A DNA stretch of 64,000 nt from an uncultured Pelagibacteraceae bacterium (GCA_902578305.1 CACHCK010000004.1:24476-88475), one strand, 5' to 3'. Shown: positions 26,757 to 36,703, numbered from the stretch's first letter. A program made the numbers and translations. Notes: generated by a model not told the origin, from the sequence alone.

Positions 26757-28553
26757 ATGAGTGTTGCAAGTGCATTTTCAAGAGAATTTAGTTATTTTAA
26801 GTTTTTTTTAAAATTAGTTGGACGATCAAGAAGTTTCGACAAAAAAAAATATACAACTGTAGCTGATATTATGGAGGAACAGGTTGATAAAACTCCTGAC
26901 AATATTGCTATCGAGTTTGAAGACAAGAAATACACATATCGTGAGATGGATGCTGAAGCGAACCAGATTGCAAACTGGGCAATTAATAAAGGTTATAAGA
27001 CGGGAGATGTAATATCTCTTTTGATGGAAAATAAACCTGAATATATATTTACATGGTTCGGGCTTGCGAAGATCGGCGTTACAGTTGCTTGTCTCAATAA
27101 TAACATAAAAAGTAAATCGCTCGCTCACTGCATTAAAAAATCGGAAAGTAAAAGTCTAATCATAAGTTCTGATTTAATGGAAAATCTTGCATCAGCTCAA
27201 GAATATATTGAAGGTAATTTAGATGTTTACGTAGCAGGTCAGGACGTTCAAGGTTATGAAACTTTAGATGGCTCACAAATTGAAAATAGTAAAGTAAGAC
27301 CCAAATCTTCGTTAAGAGAAGAATTATCAAATAGCCAATCATTATTTTATATTTATACAAGTGGAACTACAGGCATGCCGAAAGCCGCAAACTTCAGCCA
27401 TCAAAAATTTTTAGTTGGATGTGGTCTGCAAATGTTTTCACTTGATATGAAACCAACTGATAAAACTTACATGGTCTTACCACTCTATCATGCAACTGGT
27501 GGAGTTGTTGGTGTTGGTTCGACATTTTGTACTGGTGGCACACTAGTATTGAGAAAGAAATTCTCTGCTGCTAGTTTTTGGGAAGATTGCGTTAAGCATG
27601 ATGTAACAGTAATTACATATATTGGTGAACTGTTTCGTTATTTAGTTGCTACAAAGAAAAGTGAATACGAAACGAAGCATAAAATTAGGGGCATATATGG
27701 TAACGGTCTCAGACCTGAAGTTTGGAAGATTGTTCAAGAAAGATTTGGTATAGATAGGATTGTTGAGTTTTATGGGGCCTCAGAGGGAAATATCTCACTA
27801 ACAAATGTTGATAGTAAGTTCGGTTCAATTGGAAGAATACCCCCATACCTAAAAAGTGTATTGCCAACTAAAGTAGTTAAATTCGATGTAGAAAATGAGG
27901 TAGTGATCAGAGATGAGAATGGGTTTTGTATAGAATGTGAAGATGGTGAGGCCGGTGAGGCGATTGGATTTATACCTGATGATGATAAGTTCACGGGTAA
28001 ATTTGAAGGCTATACAGACAAAGAGGCAACAAAGAAAAAAATTCTTGAGAATGTCTTTGAAAAAGGTGATCGATGGTTCTCTTCTGGAGACCTACTTAAA
28101 AAAGATAAGCAGGGATATTACTATTTCGTTGACCGTATAGGTGATACTTTTAGATGGAAATCAGAAAATGTTTCAACTAATGAAGTAAGTGAAGCCATCT
28201 CTGCGTATAAAGGTATTGATGAAGTCAACGTTTATGGAGTTGAAGTACCCAACCAAGACGGCAGAGCCGGAATGGCTTCCTTAGTTGTAAATGATGAATT
28301 TAAATTAGAGCAACTTTATGAATATCTGACAGAGCAATTGCCAGCTTATAGTGTTCCAGTATTTATTAGGATAAGTCCAGAAATAGAAAAAACTGGGACG
28401 TTCAAGTATAAGAAAACTGATTTAGTAAAAGATGGTTATGACCCAACAAAAATTCAAGATCCAATTTATTTTGCTTCAGGAGATGAAAAAAAATATTTAA
28501 ATTTAGATCAAGAGTCTTTTAATAAAATTAATAGCAGAGATATTAGAATTTAA
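26757..28553 (+). CDS. acyl-CoA synthetase, FATP/very-long-chain type
   Basis: ATP-dependent activation of fatty acids, 598 residues. The AMP-binding signature YTSGTTGMPKA is near residue 200, followed by the FATP-specific block VEFYGASEGNISLTN, the ATP motif SSGDLL and the linker YYYFVDRIGDTFRWKSENV. The FATP family couples uptake of long-chain acids to their activation. The ATG follows pabC by one base, although function is unrelated. It faces a three-gene MMPL/LolA-like/barrel cassette, with which it shares a TTAA stop; a joint lipid-uptake role is plausible but inferred. Confidence 0.87.
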   Translation: MSVASAFSREFSYFKFFLKLVGRSRSFDKKKYTTVADIMEEQVDKTPDNIAIEFEDKKYTYREMDAEANQIANWAINKGYKTGDVISLLMENKPEYIFTWFGLAKIGVTVACLNNNIKSKSLAHCIKKSESKSLIISSDLMENLASAQEYIEGNLDVYVAGQDVQGYETLDGSQIENSKVRPKSSLREELSNSQSLFYIYTSGTTGMPKAANFSHQKFLVGCGLQMFSLDMKPTDKTYMVLPLYHATGGVVGVGSTFCTGGTLVLRKKFSAASFWEDCVKHDVTVITYIGELFRYLVATKKSEYETKHKIRGIYGNGLRPEVWKIVQERFGIDRIVEFYGASEGNISLTNVDSKFGSIGRIPPYLKSVLPTKVVKFDVENEVVIRDENGFCIECEDGEAGEAIGFIPDDDKFTGKFEGYTDKEATKKKILENVFEKGDRWFSSGDLLKKDKQGYYYFVDRIGDTFRWKSENVSTNEVSEAISAYKGIDEVNVYGVEVPNQDGRAGMASLVVNDEFKLEQLYEYLTEQLPAYSVPVFIRISPEIEKTGTFKYKKTDLVKDGYDPTKIQDPIYFASGDEKKYLNLDQESFNKINSRDIRI

Positions 28554-29740
28554 AAATATTTTGCAATTTTTAATGTTAGCTGAGAGTCTTCTTCAAACGC
28601 ATATGTAAAATCATCAGCATCAATCTCTCCGTTGATACTCATATCTATAAATACTTTGAGATCATCTCTAATGCGTTGTTCAAATTCAGCGAAAAATCTA
28701 TTTGAACTTCCACTCATATCAGCGACTAAACCAGCTAGTAGGCTTGTTGATTTTATATCATTTTTTGTCCATCTTAATGCTAAGACTCCTTCATTATTGA
28801 AAGCAAAGTCATTTCTATCATCAAATGTGTATTCAACTATAATTCCTAAATCACTTGTGGTTTCTCTCAAACCATAAATAGTGTACTCTGTCCCTCCTGC
28901 TATTCCAAAGTGCCGTTCTTCCCCATTTTTTGCAGTAAGTGTTTCAAGTTTGTATAACCATGCACCTTTCGTTGATTGAATATCTAAACTAGTTTGAGAT
29001 AAAATAGGATAGTAAGCATCTAATTTTTGAGATAAAGGATTTACGTTGAGCTCCGGAGACCTGTTATTTCCATAAAAATGAGCTATACCAATATCGTAAT
29101 CATCGTAAACTGTGGAATAACGAACAGCGGCGTCAATTTTATTTTTCTTTGATGAAGACTCATAGACAACTGTGCTCTTATCAACTTCGAGAGCTAGCCT
29201 GGGCCTTCCATTTCTTCCTGGAAAAATCCTTTCCTTAAAAAATGGCATTATGAATAAATCAAAATTACCATATGAATGATTGTAATTTAATGAAATCATC
29301 GGTTGCCCAAATTTTTTTGTTCCAGAAATATCCTCAGCTAAATTTGATTGATTGATTATATCAATAATATTAAAACTTTCGTTTACACCCCAAAAAATTA
29401 GTTCATTTCCAATTTTGAGAGTTATGTCATCAAAATATTGCTCATACTTTAATTTTTGAAAGTCAATATAACTGCGTTCACTATCTTTCTCATCTATACG
29501 TCCAGTAGTATTAATTGTAATTTTTTGATCTCCATCATTTAAGTAGGTAATGAATGTCCCTTTTACAAAAATTGATTGATTAGAATTTGATTGATCGTGT
29601 CTTCCATCTCCATTTAAAAATGTGGTTATCTCAGGTTGAATAAATCCATACGCTTTATAATCGATAGCTGATGCATTTTGAGAAGCAACCAAATATTGTA
29701 AAAATAAAAAAAGAAACGAAATAATATATTTTTTTAGCAC
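28550..29740 (-). CDS. outer-membrane beta-barrel protein of the MMPL cassette
   Basis: A 396-residue protein with an N-terminal signal peptide (hydrophobic 5-25, SQNASA cleavage region) and alternating polar/aromatic strands throughout, such as DYDIGIAHFYG and TSLDIQSTKGAWLYKLE. It ends in LKIAKYF, a C-terminal Phe on a final strand as expected for BAM recognition. It resembles the DUF1302-like barrels that accompany MMPL transporters and LolA-like proteins, but the family name is a guess. It is the last gene of a three-gene run and starts two bases after the LolA-like stop. Confidence 0.7.
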   Translation of the reverse strand: MLKKYIISFLFLFLQYLVASQNASAIDYKAYGFIQPEITTFLNGDGRHDQSNSNQSIFVKGTFITYLNDGDQKITINTTGRIDEKDSERSYIDFQKLKYEQYFDDITLKIGNELIFWGVNESFNIIDIINQSNLAEDISGTKKFGQPMISLNYNHSYGNFDLFIMPFFKERIFPGRNGRPRLALEVDKSTVVYESSSKKNKIDAAVRYSTVYDDYDIGIAHFYGNNRSPELNVNPLSQKLDAYYPILSQTSLDIQSTKGAWLYKLETLTAKNGEERHFGIAGGTEYTIYGLRETTSDLGIIVEYTFDDRNDFAFNNEGVLALRWTKNDIKSTSLLAGLVADMSGSSNRFFAEFEQRIRDDLKVFIDMSINGEIDADDFTYAFEEDSQLTLKIAKYF

Positions 29741-29742
29741 TG

Positions 29743-30540
29743 CTAATCTGCTAGTCGCAATATACTAGACTTCTCAAAATCTTTTTTATTGATGCCTACA
29801 TCTAACTCTCTATTCAGCCATTTGAGAATAGTTATATTTTTGTTTTGAATATTTTCTACTTTCATTGTATTTGCCATCCAAATTTTATCTTTGTACAAAA
29901 CATAATCCTCTAAATACAGCGTTTTTAAAAGTTCACCCTTTCTGTCATAAAAGTCTAATTTGTGTGTTCGATTTAAATTATCAATAAGTGAAATTCTTTT
30001 TGAATATCCAGAATTTTCATAGTTTGGGTAAGACTCTAACTTATAAAAAGTTTCATTATTTTCTACTTCTTCACCAAGAAATTTCCATTCGTACTTTCTG
30101 TAGTCAGTTCCCGAAAAATCTTCAAAAGCCACTTCACTGCCCATAAATGCTCCTGATTTATTACTAGAAGAAATTCTTTTTACACGACCCAGAGCAGGCA
30201 AATATAGCCATTGGTCATCATCGTCACTTATGTGTGTATGAGACAGCATAACTGTGCCCTCTACGTCTTTGGGAGTTTTAAAGTAAGTCAAGCTTTTATC
30301 GCCATCGTTTGGATCTAAATTCTCAAGTGTTTTACCTGATACTTCGCGTGTTACTTCATTACCTTTGGGATCAATAAGTATCATCAACTGATCTGACACC
30401 ATGTCAGTAAAGCCTCTGCCATTTTCATATGACGCTTTAGCTATTCTGAGTCCTTTTTCCTCAGCTGTTTCGGCACTGAGATGAAATGGAAAAAGGGTAA
30501 ATACGATAAATATAATTTTTACATATTTCATTCTTTTCAT
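29743..30540 (-). CDS. periplasmic LolA-like outer-membrane lipoprotein-sorting protein
   Basis: A 265-residue exported protein: signal peptide about residues 1-23, then the LolA-like fold with DQWLYLPALGRVKRISSS, GSEVAFEDFSGTDYRKYEW and a terminal TILKWLNRELDVGI segment. This family regularly accompanies MMPL transporters and probably carries lipids across the periplasm. I choose the ATG at 30540, since the longer form would begin with TTG inside the MMPL gene; 30531 is another option. A GGA ribosome site lies inside the end of the MMPL gene. Confidence 0.8.
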   Translation of the reverse strand: MKRMKYVKIIFIVFTLFPFHLSAETAEEKGLRIAKASYENGRGFTDMVSDQLMILIDPKGNEVTREVSGKTLENLDPNDGDKSLTYFKTPKDVEGTVMLSHTHISDDDDQWLYLPALGRVKRISSSNKSGAFMGSEVAFEDFSGTDYRKYEWKFLGEEVENNETFYKLESYPNYENSGYSKRISLIDNLNRTHKLDFYDRKGELLKTLYLEDYVLYKDKIWMANTMKVENIQNKNITILKWLNRELDVGINKKDFEKSSILRLAD

Positions 30541-30541
30541 T

Positions 30542-32830
30542 TTAAACTTTTTTTCCAAATATTAAAAGCAAAGCCGGTAAAAGCAATAGGTCTATGAGTA
30601 AAGCTATCATAATTATTAAAGCACACATCCCACCAATTATAAAATTATAGTAGAACATTGATTGCGTTAAAAATAAGAACCCAGAAAAAAGACAAATTGA
30701 TGCAACAATTATAGGATAACCAACAAATCTAAAACAATATTGTATTGCTTCTCTTGGGGGTAAATTTATTGCAAGAGCTTTTTTATATTTTGACAAAAAG
30801 TGGATAGTTGCGTCAACTACAAGGCCTATTGAAATAAGAACAGCAAATTGATGAGCGGCCGTTACCATATTTGTGGCAAGAGTAAGAAGACCGAAACCAA
30901 GTACAAAAGGAATAATATTTGGAACGATGCTTATTATGCCGTACCTAAAACTTTGCAGAGAAATTCCAACAACCATAATTATAAACGTAAAAGAGATTAA
31001 AAGCCCGATTACTAACCCTCTTGTGTTTTCAACAAATAGTTGTGGCATCATAATTGGAATCCCAGCAACTCCATTTGTGCTAAAAGGTGAAATATTTTTA
31101 TTAACCCATTCATCCACACGTGCATTGAATGCAACTGACTCCATTGATGTAGAGTTATTTGTTCTGATAAGAATTCTAGAATCTGATTTATCTGCAGTCA
31201 TTTGATTTTTTAAATCCATCCCATAGGGCACTGAAAACTCATACAATAGCAGATACTGCGCAATGAGTGCTTTATTGTCTGGAATTGCATAATACTCATC
31301 CAAGCCGCTATTCATGTTTTTATGTAAAGTTTTAATAACATCTGAAATAGTGGATACATCAGCTACTTCAGGTTGAGTAAGGAGCCAGCTTTCGAACTCA
31401 TCAAGCTTTTTAAGGTATTCAGGATTTGTTATACCATCCGGCTCATTTGATTGCATATCAGAAAATATATAAAAAGAGCTTCCAAATTCAGGGTCAACAG
31501 TATTTTTTACTTCTAGCCATTCAGGGACTCTATCGAAATAAGTACTAAAATAATCATCAAAATGTAAATTTGGTAGTAAACTAAAAACTGCTATACAAAT
31601 CGCAGTTATTACAATAACGAACCTCTCCTTAAATTTATAAATTAATTCACCTAAGTTTTTTAGAACTTCTAGAACATAACTTTTTCTTTTTCTTGCATTA
31701 ATTGGAAGTAAAGAAAACATAGCTGGAAGCATCGTCACACTTAAAATAAATCCAATAGCTGCGCCAATTACAACAGTATTAGCCATTTCGCTATAAGCTG
31801 GTATATCCCCAAAGTTAATACCTGCGATCCCTGCAGCTGTTGTGAAACTTGTAAGAAATATTGGTACAAAATTTATTTTTAAACTCTCAATAATAGCATC
31901 ATTCTTTGTCATACCCTCAGTCATATTAGTCAAACCAATTGACAACATATGTATTGCATGCGTCAGTGATATTGTAAGTATAATTATTGGTGCAGTAATA
32001 AGTGGAGGTTGTACTTCAAACCCAAGCCATCCAGCAGCTCCAAGTGATGGCAGAATAGACAATATAATTACAATTAGTGAGATTATTGAAGCTACGACAG
32101 ATCTTAATAAAATATAAGTTAAGATAATTATCAGCAGTAAAAAACTTGGATACATTTTTGATGCATCAGACTCCGAGGTAGATTGAAAATTATGTGAGAA
32201 TTGAGCAGAGCCTGCTACACCAACAAATATGTCTTCATATCTGTCTTCAAAATATTTTTTTTGTTCCCAGGCAAATGAAATTGGTTCCTGGAAAGCGATA
32301 TCTTCAGGCATTTCAAGATTAATATTTACTAAAGCGATTTTTCCACTTTCAGACATCACAAAATTTACAACTGCGTCCTCTAAAACTGCAGCATTATATA
32401 AATTTGCAATTTCATTTGCGCTTAATAAGTCAACATTATCAACAAAGTCACTTATTGATATGTCATCGCCGTCCACTGTAGTGTATTGATGGTTTGTAAT
32501 TGAGCTTACTCTTGATGAATATGGTGTTTGCCAGGAGATTTCAGTGAGTTCTTGAATAAGACTTAATACATCTTTTTGAAATATGTTACCCTTTTCTGGT
32601 TTAACAACAAAAGTAAGAACATCTATGTTTCCATACTTTTCCTCTAAATCCAGTACATCTTTGTAGTATTTAAAATCTTCCTCAACAAAGCCCCTATATC
32701 CTGAGGGCGTTTCTAGGAATTTCATACCAAATGATATTGTGAAAATGATTAATAAACTGCCTAATATTACTTTAATACGATGGTTTACTAAAATCTTGCC
32801 AAATATTTCAATTCTGTCTTCTAAATTCAT
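30542..32830 (-). CDS. MMPL/RND-superfamily (HAE3-type) lipid transporter
   Basis: A 762-residue inner-membrane protein in two similar halves, each with one helix, a large periplasmic loop and five more helices (about 18-36, 225-380, 405-425, 600-755). Segments such as LITAPIIILTISLTHAIHML and SIGLVVDATIHFLSKYK are typical of the MMPL/HAE3 branch, which includes hopanoid and mycolate-lipid exporters rather than drug pumps. It heads the run with the LolA-like and barrel proteins, suggesting a path from inner membrane through periplasm to outer membrane. Substrate and direction are unknown. Confidence 0.85.
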   Translation of the reverse strand: MNLEDRIEIFGKILVNHRIKVILGSLLIIFTISFGMKFLETPSGYRGFVEEDFKYYKDVLDLEEKYGNIDVLTFVVKPEKGNIFQKDVLSLIQELTEISWQTPYSSRVSSITNHQYTTVDGDDISISDFVDNVDLLSANEIANLYNAAVLEDAVVNFVMSESGKIALVNINLEMPEDIAFQEPISFAWEQKKYFEDRYEDIFVGVAGSAQFSHNFQSTSESDASKMYPSFLLLIIILTYILLRSVVASIISLIVIILSILPSLGAAGWLGFEVQPPLITAPIIILTISLTHAIHMLSIGLTNMTEGMTKNDAIIESLKINFVPIFLTSFTTAAGIAGINFGDIPAYSEMANTVVIGAAIGFILSVTMLPAMFSLLPINARKRKSYVLEVLKNLGELIYKFKERFVIVITAICIAVFSLLPNLHFDDYFSTYFDRVPEWLEVKNTVDPEFGSSFYIFSDMQSNEPDGITNPEYLKKLDEFESWLLTQPEVADVSTISDVIKTLHKNMNSGLDEYYAIPDNKALIAQYLLLYEFSVPYGMDLKNQMTADKSDSRILIRTNNSTSMESVAFNARVDEWVNKNISPFSTNGVAGIPIMMPQLFVENTRGLVIGLLISFTFIIMVVGISLQSFRYGIISIVPNIIPFVLGFGLLTLATNMVTAAHQFAVLISIGLVVDATIHFLSKYKKALAINLPPREAIQYCFRFVGYPIIVASICLFSGFLFLTQSMFYYNFIIGGMCALIIMIALLIDLLLLPALLLIFGKKV

Positions 32831-32869
32831 ATGGAAAAATATATACCTTCTTTTATAAATTAAAACAGT

Positions 32870-33814
32870 ATGAAAACTAGTAAGAAAATATATTTAATAT
32901 CACCTCGTGGATTTTGTGCTGGCGTTACCCGCGCAATTGAAATAGTTGAACTAGCAATCAAAAAATATGGCCCACCAGTCTATGTGAATCACGAAATCGT
33001 TCATAACAAATATGTCATAGATGAATTGAGTGATAAGGGTGCAGTTTTTTTAGATAATATTAATGATGCGCCCCCAGATCGTCCATTCATCTTTTCCGCT
33101 CACGGTGTTTCAAAGGATATTGAGTTACATGCAAATAAAAAAAATAAAATAGTTATTAATGCAACATGTCCGCTTGTAACCAAAGTTCATGTTCAAGCTA
33201 TGAAGTTTTTTGAACTGGGTTACCGAATTATTCTTATTGGACATAAAAACCACCCTGAAGTAATAGGAACCATGGGCCAGCTTCCAAGCGGCACCATAGA
33301 ACTTGTTGAAACGGTAAGTGATGTTATGAAACTGTCTATAAACGACAATGATAATTTTGCTTATTTAACTCAAACAACACTCTCACTTGATGACACAAAA
33401 AAAATAATAGAAGCATTAAAAGTTCGATTACCTAAAATAATTTCTTCTCCAAAAGAAGATATTTGTTATGCAACCTCAAATCGTCAAAAAGCAATAAAAG
33501 AATACGCCCAAATGTGTGATGCTTTTATAGTTGTTGGGTCAAGTAATTCATCTAATTCTAATCGTTTGGTGGAAGTCGCAAAAAATGCAGGTTGTGAGAA
33601 CTCAATCCTCTTGGAAAATGAATTTAATTTAAATGTAAAAGACTATGAGCTTATGACATCAATTGGTATTTCTTCAGGCGCATCGGTTCCTGACATACTA
33701 GTTAAAAATGTAATTAATAAATTTGCAGAATTTTATCAAGTTACGATTGAAGAGCTCAGTTTAGGAAATGAAAATGTAGCTTTTAAATTACCAAAGGAAT
33801 TGAGAGTTGGTTAA
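32870..33814 (+). CDS. ispH: 4-hydroxy-3-methylbut-2-enyl diphosphate reductase
   Basis: Last step of the MEP isoprenoid pathway, an iron-sulfur enzyme. The three cluster cysteines are visible in RGFCAGV, NATCPLV and DICYATSNRQ, and the catalytic Glu region and the SNSSNSNRLVE substrate block are intact. The length of 314 residues is normal. It starts 39 bases from the divergent MMPL gene and heads a tightly overlapping run with a thioesterase, an acetyltransferase and an FAD oxidoreductase. Confidence 0.96.
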   Translation: MKTSKKIYLISPRGFCAGVTRAIEIVELAIKKYGPPVYVNHEIVHNKYVIDELSDKGAVFLDNINDAPPDRPFIFSAHGVSKDIELHANKKNKIVINATCPLVTKVHVQAMKFFELGYRIILIGHKNHPEVIGTMGQLPSGTIELVETVSDVMKLSINDNDNFAYLTQTTLSLDDTKKIIEALKVRLPKIISSPKEDICYATSNRQKAIKEYAQMCDAFIVVGSSNSSNSNRLVEVAKNAGCENSILLENEFNLNVKDYELMTSIGISSGASVPDILVKNVINKFAEFYQVTIEELSLGNENVAFKLPKELRVG

Positions 33815-34256
33815 CTTAAAAGATTTAAAATGGGATTATAGTAACCCTCATATTTTAAAGTTCTCCATAAAAGAGAGTGATATTGATATTTTGGGACATG
33901 TTAATAATAAAGTTTATTTGAACTGGTGTGAACTTGTCAGTTGGGATCATTCGGCAAAATTAGGTATTACTCCTGATGTATATAAAAAATATCAATGCGC
34001 ATGTGTTGTTATTAGGAGTGAAAATAATTTTTCTGGATCACTTTTCATTGACGATGAAATTGCAATTTCAACATGGATTATAAAGACTGATAAAAAAGTC
34101 AGATTGAGCAGATTTTTTCAAATAATAAATATTGAAAAAAATCAAACTGTCTTTACTTCAAATGTTGACTATGCGTGTGTAAGTCTTATTAATTTTAAGC
34201 CTGTAAGAATGCCTGAAATTTATAAAAATAGTTATGAAGTTACTTGTGATGTTTAA
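33807..34256 (+). CDS. acyl-CoA thioesterase, 4HBT (hotdog) family
   Basis: A 149-residue hotdog-fold protein. The segment SDIDILGHVNNKVYLNWCE is the 4-hydroxybenzoyl-CoA thioesterase signature, with the catalytic Asp and the GHVNN helix start. The frame begins with TTG at 33807, eight bases inside ispH, with AAGGAA upstream; no in-frame ATG occurs before the motif, so a TTG start is required. The substrate is unknown; cleaning up acyl-CoA intermediates is plausible. Confidence 0.8.
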   Translation: MVNLKDLKWDYSNPHILKFSIKESDIDILGHVNNKVYLNWCELVSWDHSAKLGITPDVYKKYQCACVVIRSENNFSGSLFIDDEIAISTWIIKTDKKVRLSRFFQIINIEKNQTVFTSNVDYACVSLINFKPVRMPEIYKNSYEVTCDV

Positions 34257-34734
34257 ATTAAGAAATGTCACTATTGATGATATAAAAGATATCATTTTAA
34301 TTAATGATGATGCTATACCTGCTGTGAACTCCGTATCATATGAAGAGTTTTTAAATTTTTATGAAAAAAAAACTTATTTTAAAGTAGCTATCAATAATGA
34401 TAATAATATTTGCGGGTTTTTACTTGTTTTACCATCTGGCCTTGAATATCAGAGTTTAAATTATAAGTGGTTTACGGAAAGATATAATGATTTTGCTTAC
34501 ATTGATAGAATTGCTGTATCAAGTAAATTTAGAGGATTGGGTATAGGTAAAAGTCTGTATCTAGATCTCGAAAGATCACTAGGTGAATATAAGATGATTG
34601 CATGCGAATTTAACATAGAACCTCCAAACCCAATTTCTAAAAGTTTTCATGAAAGTTTAAACTATAAGAATGTAGGCTTTCAGTTTACTGAAAATAATAC
34701 AAAAAAAGTTTCATTAATGGTTAAAAATATCTAA
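34249..34734 (+). CDS. GNAT-family N-acetyltransferase
   Basis: A 161-residue protein with the GNAT core: strand IDRIAVSSKFRGLGIGKSLY, whose RGLGIG loop binds the acetyl-CoA pyrophosphate. The acceptor is unknown. I prefer the ATG at 34249, which overlaps the end of the thioesterase gene; one at 34234 would add five residues. Its stop codon overlaps the next start (TAATG), so it is embedded in the ispH run. Confidence 0.8.
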   Translation: MFKLRNVTIDDIKDIILINDDAIPAVNSVSYEEFLNFYEKKTYFKVAINNDNNICGFLLVLPSGLEYQSLNYKWFTERYNDFAYIDRIAVSSKFRGLGIGKSLYLDLERSLGEYKMIACEFNIEPPNPISKSFHESLNYKNVGFQFTENNTKKVSLMVKNI

Positions 34735-35843
34735 TGAGTCCTAATTTTGTGGATGTACTAGTAATTGGTGGAGGGGTTATTGGGTTAGCCATAGCTAAAA
34801 GTTTTGCCACCAAAGGTCGTGATGTCATTGTGTTGGAGAAAGAAAATACTTTTGGTTCTGTTACCAGTTCCAGAAACAGCGGAGTAATTCATGCAGGTGT
34901 TTATTATGACAAGGACTCAATGAAGGCTAAATTTTGTGCCGATGGAAACCGTAGTATGTATGAATATTGTCAAAAATTTAACGTGCCTCATATTAATACA
35001 GGAAAGTTCATTGTCGCAACATCTTCCAATGAAATTCCTAAACTCGAGGAAATTTTTTCCAAAGCAGAACACAATGGTGTTGAAGGAATAGAGAAAGTAA
35101 CAGGAAATTATGTTACCAGCAAAGAGCCTTTAGTGGAATGTAATGAGGCATTATTCGTGCCATCATCTGGCATTGTTGATCAAAGCTCTCTCATGAGGTC
35201 TTATCTTGGTGAATTGGAGGAATGTTCTGGCAATATTGTTTTTAATTCGCAATTCTTACGTTCTGAAATTCATGGTGAGAAATATTGCTCTACTGTGCTG
35301 AGTGATGGAGAAGAAATAATTATAGAATCGTCAGTTATTATAAATGCTGCTGGTCTAAACGCTGAAAATATTGCAAATAATATTCTACCCTTAGATAAAA
35401 AACATATTCCCAAAACATATTTCGCCAAAGGTAATTATTTCGAAACGGGAAAAGATCTAAAGATTCGTCATCTTATTTACCCGATACCAAATGATGCGAG
35501 TCTTGGTTTGCATTTGGGATTAGATTTAGGAATGCAAGTTAGATTTGGACCTGATGTTGAATGGGTAGATGAAATTGATTACGAAGTAAAAAAAGAAAGA
35601 CAAGTTTTGTTTCATAATGATATCATAAAATATATTCCCTCAATTAAAATTGAAGATCTTAAAGCCGGATATTCAGGCGTGAGACCTAAACTTAAGAATA
35701 AAGGTGAGGGTAAAAGTGACTTTTTAATTCAAGGAGAAGAGATTCATGGCATTAAGAATCTTGTTAATTTATTCGGAATGGAGTCGCCTGGATTGACATC
35801 TTCACTTGTTATAGGAGAATATGTTACCAATATGATAAATTAA
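34734..35843 (+). CDS. lhgO: FAD-dependent oxidoreductase, L-2-hydroxyglutarate oxidase (LhgO) type
   Basis: A 369-residue DAO-family flavoprotein: the FAD dinucleotide motif VIGGGVIGLAIA is at about 8-19, followed by SSRNSGVIHAGVYY, the segment typical of L-2-hydroxyglutarate dehydrogenase/oxidase, and a C-terminal GIKNLVNLFGMESPGLTSS. This enzyme repairs L-2-hydroxyglutarate, a side product of malate dehydrogenase, and feeds electrons to quinone. A related substrate is possible. It closes the ispH run and shares a TTAA stop with rpoH. Confidence 0.8.
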   Translation: MSPNFVDVLVIGGGVIGLAIAKSFATKGRDVIVLEKENTFGSVTSSRNSGVIHAGVYYDKDSMKAKFCADGNRSMYEYCQKFNVPHINTGKFIVATSSNEIPKLEEIFSKAEHNGVEGIEKVTGNYVTSKEPLVECNEALFVPSSGIVDQSSLMRSYLGELEECSGNIVFNSQFLRSEIHGEKYCSTVLSDGEEIIIESSVIINAAGLNAENIANNILPLDKKHIPKTYFAKGNYFETGKDLKIRHLIYPIPNDASLGLHLGLDLGMQVRFGPDVEWVDEIDYEVKKERQVLFHNDIIKYIPSIKIEDLKAGYSGVRPKLKNKGEGKSDFLIQGEEIHGIKNLVNLFGMESPGLTSSLVIGEYVTNMIN

Positions 35844-36703
35844 AAAAGAAACTCTTTTTTTTGAGAATTTGATATATACGATTTCATCTTCATCATAGCA
35901 CCTTTTTCGATCTGTCTTACGCGCTCTTTGGAAATTTTTAACTCCTTGCCAAGTATATCTAATGTTTTTACTTCTTCCGAAAGATGTCTATCCTTAATTA
36001 TTTTTACTTCTCTTTCATCGAGTATTTCCAAAGTTTGTTTTATCAAGTCTTTTTTGAAATTTATTTGATCTTTTTCAAATACCTTATCATCGGGTCTTGC
36101 ATCTTCGTCCTCAATGAGCTCCATAAACTCACTTTCACTTTCGTCATTAATTTTATGATTAAGAGAACTATCGTTTTGACTAATTCTGCTATCCATTTTT
36201 ATAACATCCGAAGTTGAAATATTTAAATCATTTGCAATTCCTTGCGCGGTCTGAAAATCAATTGATCCATGTTCCGTTTGATGAATTTTCTGTTTTAATT
36301 TTCTGAGACTAAAAAATAGGCTTTTTTGTTTTGAGGTAGTTGCGATTCTCACTAATGACCAATTTTTAAGAACAAAATCTTGAATTGATGCCCTTATCCA
36401 CCATCCAGCATAAGTTGAAAATCTCACTTCTTTATCCAATTCAAATCTTTCTGCAGCTTTCATTAGACCTATATTGCCTTCTTGAATTAGATCGCTTAAA
36501 TTAAGGCCATAGTTCTTATACTTTACCGCGAAAGCAATAACCAATCTGATGTGAGATTGAGTTAGTTCGTGCAATGCTTTTTCATCTTTATTTTTGATCC
36601 ATTTTTTTGCTAAAACCTTTTCATGATTTTCTTCAAGTAAAGGAATAGACATGGCTTTTTTAACAAAAGATTTCATTTCATTAGTATCATCAAAACTTGA
36701 CAT
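35840..36703 (-). CDS. rpoH: RNA polymerase sigma-32 (heat-shock) factor
   Basis: A 287-residue sigma-70-family protein lacking region 1.1. Region 2 reads LIQEGNIGLMKAAERF and FSTYAGWWIRASIQDFVLKNWSLVRI, the last part being characteristic of RpoH; region 4 has the helix-turn-helix KISKERVRQIEKG. I place the start at the ATG at 36703; the longer frame adds seven residues by using a rare start. It sits alone, convergent to the LhgO-like gene and divergent from csaA. Whether more than one rpoH exists cannot be told. Confidence 0.88.
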   Translation of the reverse strand: MSSFDDTNEMKSFVKKAMSIPLLEENHEKVLAKKWIKNKDEKALHELTQSHIRLVIAFAVKYKNYGLNLSDLIQEGNIGLMKAAERFELDKEVRFSTYAGWWIRASIQDFVLKNWSLVRIATTSKQKSLFFSLRKLKQKIHQTEHGSIDFQTAQGIANDLNISTSDVIKMDSRISQNDSSLNHKINDESESEFMELIEDEDARPDDKVFEKDQINFKKDLIKQTLEILDEREVKIIKDRHLSEEVKTLDILGKELKISKERVRQIEKGAMMKMKSYISNSQKKEFLF

